A stretch of DNA of 24,034 nucleotides from NCBI GenBank assembly GCA_002311745.1, contig DBZL01000050.1:25573-49606 (forward strand), read 5' to 3'. The DNA comes from Phycisphaerales bacterium UBA1161 (lineage in GTDB: Bacteria > Planctomycetota > Phycisphaerae > Tepidisphaerales > Tepidisphaeraceae). Shown piece by piece: positions 1 through 6,484 of this stretch. Below the pieces are notes generated by a model. That model was not told the origin of the DNA, did no database searches, and worked only from the letters and a program-made list of their open reading frames with translations. Each line of letters opens with the position of its first letter. Position 1 is the first letter of the stretch. The position numbers were made by a program, and so were the translations under genes.

Positions 1-98
1 GAAACCAGAATGACGAATCAAATCCGAATGACGAATCACGAATGACGAACGGGCCGTTCGGGCTTCGGGCTTCGGATTTGATTCTGGTTTCTGGTTTC
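1..98. repeat. intergenic inverted repeat with GAATGAC-type units (cut by window edge)
   Basis: The arm at 15-28 is matched perfectly by its reverse complement at 71-84 (14 bp). An outer arm GAAACCAGAA (1-10) pairs with TTCTGGTTTC, which occurs twice in overlap (82-91 and 89-98). The words AATGACGAA and ACGAATCACG recur inside it, and GAACG/CGTTC forms a small palindrome near 48-59. It lies just downstream of the pectate lyase stop at 123, so it could fold at the end of that transcript. It may extend left of the window. It uses the same heptamer vocabulary as the element at 3048-3121. Confidence 0.7.
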
Positions 99-122
99 GT
101 CATTCGGGTTTTTGCCTTGGCG

Positions 123-1343
123 TCAATCCGCGGGGGGAGGTGCGGTCGACGGCTGTGTCGTCGGCAACTCCGGGTCGCGCACGGGCGGCGTGTCGGAGGG
201 GAAGCCCCACTCCGGGGCGTCCTGGGGGACGACGATGGGGGCCGGACTGGTGGTGGGGACCTCGCCGGCGTGCGGGCGGTCGCGATGGCCCGGTCGCGGC
301 AGGGGGCCTAGGACGCCCACGGGAATATCCGGGTACCAGTGATTGTTCTCGCTGACCACCTGCGGCTCCAGGACGTTTTGGCATCCGAACGACGTGTTGT
401 TTCGCAGCACGACTTGGCCGGTTCGAGGAAGCTCGGGGAACGAGAACCCCTTGCCGCAGCGGATCGCAACGCAATCTTCCACCGTGATGGGGCCGATGTT
501 GTGATTCTGATCAAAGCCGTTGAGCGGATTTTCGATGGACACGCAGCGGCGGCAGATGTGCGCGGTGGCCACATAGTTGCCGCCGAATTTGAAGCCGTTG
601 CCGTCGCCTTCGTACGGGTAGATGTGCCACAGATTGTAGCCGTTGCGAACCGAGACGCAGTCCTCGATCAGGACGGGGTTGGGCGCCATCCACAAATCCC
701 AGCCATCGTCGGCATTCTGATAGGACAGGCAGCCGCGAAAGACGTTGCCGGGGCCGACCTCGTGCTTGGCGGTGAATCCGTCGGCGTCCTCGCCGGAGGT
801 CTTGGGGTCGAAGTTGCGGTACGACTGGCAGTACTGGATCAGGTTGTAGCCGCCGCCGGTGGAAATCTCGGTGCCGGAGTTGCGGTTTTCGCGCGAGACG
901 CAGTGATCCAGCAGGTTATGGCTGCCGGTGATGAAGAAGCCGTAGCTGCCGGCGTGGGCGACTTCGATGCCCACGAGCTGCCAATAATCGCCGGCGACGT
1001 CGATGCCGTGAGAGTTTTTCTTGTCTTCCGCCTGCGCAGAGAAATCAAGCACGGCGCGATCGGGGCTTGGGCACTCGACGCGGATGGGCTGGGTTTCGGT
1101 GCCGTTGGCCTGAAGTCGGATGGTCTTGGATTCATGGTACGTTCCCGGCGCTAGGCGGATGATGTCGCCGGGTTTTGCCTGCGCAACGGCGTCAGCCAGG
1201 CTGGGCAGAGGGTTTTGCTCCGTTGCGGCTGCGCCGATTTGGCCGCCGGAAGAAACGAACAAGGTCCGGCCGCCGGTACCCACCGACGCACAGCCGGCGG
1301 CAAACAGCGCGCAGAACAGAGCGGGAATTCCGGGCTTGAACAT
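123..1343 (-). CDS. pectate lyase family 9 (PL9) lipoprotein
   Basis: This 406-residue protein is predicted to cleave polygalacturonate by beta-elimination at the cell surface. The chosen ATG at 1343 follows AGAGGTG and begins a lipoprotein signal peptide with lipobox AAGC (Cys18). The mature part is a right-handed parallel beta-helix of short Asn/Gly/Cys-containing turns. The PL9 signature is complete: ADGF supplies Asp188, DDGWD supplies Asp212, Asp213 and Asp216, and GFKFGG supplies Lys252. Their spacing (24, 1, 3, then 36) equals that recalled for Dickeya Pel9A Asp209/233/234/237 and Lys273, its calcium ligands and catalytic base. The C-terminus is a Pro/Thr-rich tail. An in-frame extension to 1397 is possible but would bury the signal peptide. 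It is the last gene of the minus-strand block, 63 bases after the PD-(D/E)XK gene. Family assignment is strong; exo versus endo mode is unknown. Confidence 0.85.
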   Translation of the reverse strand: MFKPGIPALFCALFAAGCASVGTGGRTLFVSSGGQIGAAATEQNPLPSLADAVAQAKPGDIIRLAPGTYHESKTIRLQANGTETQPIRVECPSPDRAVLDFSAQAEDKKNSHGIDVAGDYWQLVGIEVAHAGSYGFFITGSHNLLDHCVSRENRNSGTEISTGGGYNLIQYCQSYRNFDPKTSGEDADGFTAKHEVGPGNVFRGCLSYQNADDGWDLWMAPNPVLIEDCVSVRNGYNLWHIYPYEGDGNGFKFGGNYVATAHICRRCVSIENPLNGFDQNHNIGPITVEDCVAIRCGKGFSFPELPRTGQVVLRNNTSFGCQNVLEPQVVSENNHWYPDIPVGVLGPLPRPGHRDRPHAGEVPTTSPAPIVVPQDAPEWGFPSDTPPVRDPELPTTQPSTAPPPAD

Positions 1344-1406
1344 GACACCTCTTGTTTGAGTGGCCCGGTATGTTACGTCGGCGCGGCGCATCTGCAAATG
1401 ACGAGC

Positions 1407-1982
1407 TTACCTCCGGCGGCGATGCGTTCGCGGCCTTGCCGAATGGCGTACTGCTTCCACCGCTCGCGCCTTGAGCGGCCGGGCGATGCCCAGGAGTTTG
1501 GCGAGCTGCTCGAAACCCGCCGCGTTCTTGTACTTCTTTATCACCTTGGCAAGACCGCCCAGGCGGACCTTCTCCCAGCTTGCGACGATCTCGTGATGCG
1601 CCTGCACGAACTTGCGCGGCAGGGTGTAGAACTCCGGCTCGGCTTCGCCGACCGAGCCGTCGTGTTTTCCGGAGAATCGGCCGATGTTCAGGAACACGAC
1701 GATCAGGAAATCGAACGCGTCCAGCGAGTGTTCGCGCACGGGAAAACCGCGTCCGCAGTCGGTGGCGTATCGGCTTTTGACCTGGACGCGCAGCTCGGAC
1801 ACCTCCTGGGGCGCCGCCCGGTGCCGCGGATCGGGATGGACGCAGATCAGATCGTACCCCGCGTTGTTGGGCGGCGCCTTGTACGCCAGGATGTTGCGCC
1901 TCATCAGATAGCCCATCACCAGATATTCCGCTCCGGCGGAGACCACGGGCAGCCTCAACCAGCTCTTGGCGATGACGGGCAT
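1407..1982 (-). CDS. PD-(D/E)XK-fold nuclease-like protein
   Basis: This is a 191-residue soluble protein with no signal peptide. Near the N-terminus, GAEYLVMGYLMRR (Glu19), GYDLICV (Asp44) and LRVQVKSRY (Gln67, Lys69) form the E...D...QxK core of the PD-(D/E)XK nuclease fold, as in many small Holliday-resolvase-like or restriction-like proteins. The C-terminal half is mixed alpha and ends in an Arg-rich tail. ATG 1982 is chosen because AAGGGG sits about 8 bases upstream. A GTG at 1991 would overlap the MoxR stop as GTGA but has its purine tract too close. Either way it is closely coupled to moxR, in the place where a DUF58 gene usually follows. The function is unknown; the nuclease call rests on motif pattern only. 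Confidence 0.7.
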   Translation of the reverse strand: MPVIAKSWLRLPVVSAGAEYLVMGYLMRRNILAYKAPPNNAGYDLICVHPDPRHRAAPQEVSELRVQVKSRYATDCGRGFPVREHSLDAFDFLIVVFLNIGRFSGKHDGSVGEAEPEFYTLPRKFVQAHHEIVASWEKVRLGGLAKVIKKYKNAAGFEQLAKLLGIARPLKARAVEAVRHSARPRTHRRRR

Positions 1983-1987
1983 AACGT

Positions 1988-3031
1988 TCACCCCTTCCCG
2001 GTGACCAGCTCCTGATCGAGGGTCTGCGGTGTTTCGGCCAGGACCTTTTCCAGAACCATGTCGGTGGTGATGCCCTCGGCCTCGCCTTCGAAGTTGAGGA
2101 TGAGGCGATGCCGCATGGCCGGGATGGCCACGTCTTTGGCGTCCTGAAAACTGACGTGAAAGCGTCCGTCGAGCAGGGCGCGCACCTTGGCGGCCAGGGT
2201 GATCGCCTGGGCGGCGCGCGGGCTGGCGCCGTAGCGCAGGAACTGGTTGGTCATGCCCACGGCGTAGATGCCCTGTGGATGCGTCGCCAGAACGACGCGG
2301 ATGACGTAATCCTGCACGTGCGGGGCGATCACCACGCGCTTGACCAATTCCTGGTGCTGGAGGATGCGCCGGCCGTCCAGCACCGGGCGAACCTCCGCCT
2401 TGTGGGCGGTGGTGGTGCGGTCCAGAATCTGTTTCAGTTCCTCGCGCCCGCTGTACTGCACCAGCAGCTTGAAGAAGAAACGGTCGAGCTGCGCCTCGGG
2501 CAGGGGATAGGTGCCTTCCTGCTCGATCGGGTTTTGCGTGGCCATGACGAAGAACGGCTCTTCGAGCTTGCGCATTTGGCCGCCGGCGGTCACTTGCCGC
2601 TCCTGCATCGCCTCCAGCAGGGCCGATTGCGTCTTGGGCGTGGCCCGGTTGATTTCATCGGCCAGGATGATCTGCGCGAAAATCGGTCCGGCCATGAAAG
2701 TGAACGCGCGGTGGTGCTGCGGGTCTTCCATGATGACGTTGGTGCCGATCACGTCCGCGGGCATCAGGTCGGGGGTGAACTGAATGCGGCTGAACTTCAG
2801 GTCCAGGGCGGCGGCCAGGGTGCGGATCAGGGCGGTTTTGCCCAGCCCGGGCACGCCTTCCAACAGGGCGTGGCCGCCCACCAGCAGGCAGGTCAGCACG
2901 CCGTCGATGATCTCCTGGTGTCCGACGATCACCTTGGCGATTTCGTCGTGCACCGCCCGGTAGTCCTGGCGAAACTGGTCGCACGCGCCTTGGATTTGCG
3001 GATCAACGCCGGGGATGTTTGCGGTTGCCAT
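1988..3031 (-). CDS. MoxR-family AAA+ ATPase
   Basis: This 347-residue cytoplasmic ATPase belongs to the MoxR/RavA clade, chaperone-like ATPases that act on partners carrying VWA (MIDAS) domains. Visible motifs are Walker A GVPGLGKT (59-66), the MoxR segment QFTPDLMPADVIG (84-96), Walker B IILADEINRA (121-130), sensor 1 MATQNP (163-168) and PEAQLDRFFFK with its conserved Arg (178-188). The C-terminal lid carries YGASPRA, typical of the family. Length is normal. The ATG has AAAGGA 7 bases upstream. It lies 110 bases downstream of the VWA-protein stop, separated by a large inverted repeat, and directly upstream of the PD-(D/E)XK gene. The likely partner is the VWA protein at 3142-6294. The family call is near certain; the substrate is unknown. 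Confidence 0.95.
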   Translation of the reverse strand: MATANIPGVDPQIQGACDQFRQDYRAVHDEIAKVIVGHQEIIDGVLTCLLVGGHALLEGVPGLGKTALIRTLAAALDLKFSRIQFTPDLMPADVIGTNVIMEDPQHHRAFTFMAGPIFAQIILADEINRATPKTQSALLEAMQERQVTAGGQMRKLEEPFFVMATQNPIEQEGTYPLPEAQLDRFFFKLLVQYSGREELKQILDRTTTAHKAEVRPVLDGRRILQHQELVKRVVIAPHVQDYVIRVVLATHPQGIYAVGMTNQFLRYGASPRAAQAITLAAKVRALLDGRFHVSFQDAKDVAIPAMRHRLILNFEGEAEGITTDMVLEKVLAETPQTLDQELVTGKG

Positions 3032-3047
3032 TGAAAGATCCTTTGTT

Positions 3048-3121
3048 AATGACGAATGACGAATGACGAATGACTAATGCATGTTTCCTCATTAGTCATT
3101 CGTCATTAGTCATTCGTCATT
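3048..3121. repeat. 32-bp inverted repeat built of GAATGAC heptamers
   Basis: Arm 3048-3079 and arm 3090-3121 are reverse complements over 32 bp with one mismatch, around a 10-base loop (CATGTTTCCT). Each arm is a tandem run of the heptamer GAATGAC ending in an ACTAATG variant. The element fills most of the 110-base gap between the VWA and moxR genes. In RNA it would form a long AU-rich hairpin just upstream of the moxR ribosome binding site at about 3039-3044. It may be a mobile or slippage-derived repeat or a transcript-processing site; no transposase is present. Confidence 0.85.
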
Positions 3122-3141
3122 CAGATTTCCGGTTTCGGGAT

Positions 3142-6100
3142 TCATCGTTGCTCTTGCTCTTTCTCCCTGATTTTCTGCTGCGCCCGCCGCTTGGCTTCCA
3201 GCAGTCCGCTGGTGTGCTGGCCGAGGCCGACGGCGCCTTTGGGCTCGATCTTTCGCGGAGGCGGCGGCACGGGCTTGTCCACGGCGCCGCCGACGACGGC
3301 CGCGATCTCGCCCTCCACACCGCCGCCACTGTCAAACTTCGCCGATGGATCAGGCCCAGGCTCAGCCTCGAGCGGCTGGGGAGCCTTGAACTTCTGCTCG
3401 GCCACCTCGTCGCGCACGCGCTTGAGGCTGGCCAGCACCTGGCGGTTTTCGACTTTTCGCACGGTCATGGTGAACTGCCGGACCTGCTGGGCCGCGGCCA
3501 GGGCCAGGCGCTTGGTGGCGGCCCAATCCCAGGCGATGCGGCGCACCGCCACGTCCAGCAGGATCAGCGCCAGCAGCACCGGCAGCAGCAGGTCCCAGAC
3601 CGACCTGGGCGACGTGCTGGCCTGAACGCCGTCGCGCGTGAACAAATCCGCGGCGGCCGGATCGAACGGCCGAAGCACCCGGCCGCCCGTGCGCCCGGCG
3701 ATCTGCTGCAACAGGGCGTCGTTGCTGTGCAGGTCGCGCAGCTCGGGCGAGCTGTTGACGCTGGTGCCGGCCAACAGCACGCCCGATTTACCGTTCTGGC
3801 CGGTGTAGTTGAGATAGCAGATGTAGCTGCCCTGGGCGCTGGCGTCGAAATCGGCCTCGTAGGTGCCGGGGCCGGTTTGCAGCAAGCGGATGGAATGCGG
3901 CGTCAGGTCGGCGCCGCCGGCGATCGTCCCCATGATCGAGAGGAAATTGTTGAACGCGTTTCCCTCCTGCTGGGCGCGGACGAGGAGGTGGCCCTTCTCG
4001 CCGTCCGTGGTCATGTCGATTTCAAAATCGCCGGAGATGGGCGAGCGGCAGACGCCGCGGACCACCTGGGCCCAGAACTTGGCGTACAGGCCGCTGGCCA
4101 GCCAGCGCGCATCCCAGCGATTGAAAGCGTCGCCGGTGTACACCGCGGATTTTCCCAGCCCCGCCTGCCAGTGCGCCAGCACCGGATCGTGCTTGGGCCC
4201 GGCGGTGATGGGAACTTCGACCAGCGGATTGTCGCGCCGGCCGGTCAGGTCCATGCCGAAAAGCGGCGGCATCGCACCCGGTGAAAAGCCCTTGACCAGG
4301 TCGCTGGCCGACGCCGACAGCGTCACCGGGATTCCCTTGGGATCCTCCTGGATGATGCTGCGCTTCACCACCGTCGCTTCCTTGATGAATATTTGTGGAA
4401 GCTGATTGGGGTTGGACTCGATGGGTCCGTAGGATTTTCCGCCCGTGGCCTTGGCGATCTCGCGGATGCCCGGCGCCACGTTCCCCGCTATGTGCGGGTA
4501 GACCGTGATCGTGGAGATGCTGATCTTGTTGGCGATGCAGCGTTGCACCGTCGCCGGGGCCGGAAGCGATGGATCATCATCGGTGATGATGATGATGTGC
4601 TTGGCGCGGGCGTCGGATTGGATCAATCCGCGGCTGTCGCCGTTGCCGTCCAGGGCCAGAACCACCGCATCGTCGAAGCTGGGCATGTCGCCCAGCTCCC
4701 AGTTCTTGATGGCCGCCAGGACGCGGCTGCCGTCCCCCTTGGCCGCCAGCGGGGCGTCCCACCGGCACGAGCCGGTTCCCTGCCAGGCGTAGCTGATCAC
4801 GCCCACTTCATCCTGTGAGGAGAGCGTCTCGGCCGCCTTGATGGCGCATTGCGCCCCCCAGTAATTGCCATCCGGCGCTTCCGAGGGGTCCATGCAAAGC
4901 ACCAGGGCGCCTTTGGGAATTTGTCGCTGGGCGGGAACTTCCATGGTGACCGGCAGTTCCTGTTCCAGGCGCGAGCCTTCCCAGCCGCCGGCGCCGAAGG
5001 TCTGCGGCCCGCCGATCATGACCAGTCCGCCGCCGGTATCGTGCACGTAGCCGGCCAGCATGCGCTCCTGGTTGTCGTTCAGCCCGCCGCTGCCGCGCGG
5101 CACGTTGGCCAGGATCACCGCGTCATACCCCTGAAGCTCGACGGCATTGTTGGCAAACTCATCCGGAGTGATCGAGACGATGTTGATCTGCTGGGACTCC
5201 AGCGCCTGGCGCAAGAACCGGCCGGCATCCGTGCGGTGATCGGGGTCGGTGTTGTCCACCAGGAGCACCTGGCCCTTGCCCTTGACGAAGGTGACCATGT
5301 CCGCGGACTTGTTGTCCAGGTCGCTGGCCGGCGGCTGAGCATCCACCGACGCCGTGACGTTTTTCACCGAGTCGATGGTGGCGTGAAACTGGTGCACGCC
5401 GACCGACCGCGGCGGCACCTCGATACGCTGCACGTTGCGCCCGGGCTTGATCGTGATCCGCTGGGTGGTCTGGCCGCCGCTCAGCGGCAACAGCCGGCCG
5501 TTGTCCGTGACCGACAGATTCGCCTGCACGTCCGCGGCGTTGGTGCTGACGACGTGCACCTCGATGGTGAACGGCTGGCCCTCCTGCCGCCAAGTCGGGG
5601 CGATGAATTTGTCCAGCATCACCTCGTGCGTGACGTTGTATTGCAGCGGCATGACGTCGATGGGGACGTTCTGGCTGGCGGCGGCGGAAATCGCGGCGTC
5701 CAGGTCGCCGGCCGTGGCGTTGCCATCCCACACCAGCAGCAGGCGGTGCATGGCATCGCTGTCCATGGACGCCAGGGCAAGCTGAATCGCCGCCGCCGCG
5801 TCCGTCCCCGTTCCCGGACCGCGGATCGCCCGCGCCTCCAGCGTCAGCTTATCGCCGGGAATCGCGTCGATGTACGCCTGCTCGTTGAAGCTGATTTCGC
5901 CCACCTTGTCGCCCGGCCGGCGGGAGGCGCTGCTGGCTTTGCTCGTCGCTTCCAGAAAGTAATCATCCAGGGATGTCTGCAGGAATTTGCCGGGAAAATC
6001 GCGCACGAGCTGGGTGGATCGGCTGATGTCGCGGACGATCATGACCTCCAGGTCGGTGTTGCGGCGCACCCATTTGACGTCTCCCAGGATCAGGATGAGC

Positions 6101-6294
6101 AGCAGCAGAACCGCCAGGCGCACGCCGATGGCCACCCATTTGCGCACGGGGCCGAGTCCGGCCAGCGAGCGCATCCCCAGCAGCACGATGATGCCGCCAA
6201 AAACGGCCAGCAGCCCCAGCGCCGTCCACGGCGAGAAGTAATCCAGCCGCAGCGTGCCCATGGCCAGAGGAAGATGGATCGGCGACGCCGGCAT
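3142..6294 (-). CDS. large VWA / glutamine-amidotransferase-like membrane protein
   Basis: This 1050-residue membrane protein begins with two TM helices (about 22-40 and 53-72). A VWA-like domain follows with a full MIDAS set: DISRS at 89-93, GTGTD near 161-165 and VWDG near 188-191. Next comes a beta-sandwich segment, then a type-1 glutamine-amidotransferase-like fold (about 342-450: VLLVDNTD, YDAVILANVPR, GGGLVMIGG) with no catalytic Cys apparent. A second VWA-like domain (about 463-600) has a degenerate MIDAS (CMDPSEAP). A last TM helix near 895-920 precedes a charged cytoplasmic tail. Similar proteins are common beside MoxR in planctomycetes. ATG 6294 is chosen: GAGGG lies about 9 bases upstream and the two TMs follow; a TTG at 6384 and an ATG at 6261 are less likely. 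It probably metal-dependently binds a partner and is acted on by MoxR; the cargo is unknown. Confidence 0.85.
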   Translation of the reverse strand: MPASPIHLPLAMGTLRLDYFSPWTALGLLAVFGGIIVLLGMRSLAGLGPVRKWVAIGVRLAVLLLLILILGDVKWVRRNTDLEVMIVRDISRSTQLVRDFPGKFLQTSLDDYFLEATSKASSASRRPGDKVGEISFNEQAYIDAIPGDKLTLEARAIRGPGTGTDAAAAIQLALASMDSDAMHRLLLVWDGNATAGDLDAAISAAASQNVPIDVMPLQYNVTHEVMLDKFIAPTWRQEGQPFTIEVHVVSTNAADVQANLSVTDNGRLLPLSGGQTTQRITIKPGRNVQRIEVPPRSVGVHQFHATIDSVKNVTASVDAQPPASDLDNKSADMVTFVKGKGQVLLVDNTDPDHRTDAGRFLRQALESQQINIVSITPDEFANNAVELQGYDAVILANVPRGSGGLNDNQERMLAGYVHDTGGGLVMIGGPQTFGAGGWEGSRLEQELPVTMEVPAQRQIPKGALVLCMDPSEAPDGNYWGAQCAIKAAETLSSQDEVGVISYAWQGTGSCRWDAPLAAKGDGSRVLAAIKNWELGDMPSFDDAVVLALDGNGDSRGLIQSDARAKHIIIITDDDPSLPAPATVQRCIANKISISTITVYPHIAGNVAPGIREIAKATGGKSYGPIESNPNQLPQIFIKEATVVKRSIIQEDPKGIPVTLSASASDLVKGFSPGAMPPLFGMDLTGRRDNPLVEVPITAGPKHDPVLAHWQAGLGKSAVYTGDAFNRWDARWLASGLYAKFWAQVVRGVCRSPISGDFEIDMTTDGEKGHLLVRAQQEGNAFNNFLSIMGTIAGGADLTPHSIRLLQTGPGTYEADFDASAQGSYICYLNYTGQNGKSGVLLAGTSVNSSPELRDLHSNDALLQQIAGRTGGRVLRPFDPAAADLFTRDGVQASTSPRSVWDLLLPVLLALILLDVAVRRIAWDWAATKRLALAAAQQVRQFTMTVRKVENRQVLASLKRVRDEVAEQKFKAPQPLEAEPGPDPSAKFDSGGGVEGEIAAVVGGAVDKPVPPPPRKIEPKGAVGLGQHTSGLLEAKRRAQQKIREKEQEQR

Positions 6295-6411
6295 CAGGCA
6301 GGCCCTCGGCCCAAACGAATTTCCCCGTTGTCGACGAGTCCATTGTATAAGGGCGCGGCGGCGCAGGCGAGTTTTTCCGTGCAAGGGCGAAGTTGGCGCG
6401 ACGTTAATTGA

Positions 6412-6465
6412 TAGCCGCGGGCGGAAGCCCGCGGACCGTTGCCCGCGGGCTCACGCCCGCGGCTA
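6412..6465. repeat. GC-rich nested palindrome (REP-like)
   Basis: The outer arms TAGCCGCGGGCG (6412-6423) and CGCCCGCGGCTA (6454-6465) are perfectly complementary. The inner arms AGCCCGCGG (6426-6434) and CCGCGGGCT (6443-6451) are too, around an 8-base loop, with a 2-base internal loop between the two stems. The element sits in the 190-base gap between the Gln-rich protein and the VWA protein. No T-run follows on the transcribed strand, so a plain intrinsic terminator is unlikely; it could be an attenuator, an RNA-stability element or a REP-type repeat. The rest of the gap shows nothing else recognisable. Confidence 0.8.
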
Positions 6466-6484
6466 GGAAAAACAAACGCACCGC

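Noticed and set aside
3048..3121. Possible CRISPR or tandem-repeat array
   Set aside because: Repeat units are contiguous heptamers without spacers and form a single inverted repeat.
4849..6411. 520-codon plus-strand open frame
   Set aside because: Antisense to the VWA protein, with no recognisable domain or ribosome binding site.
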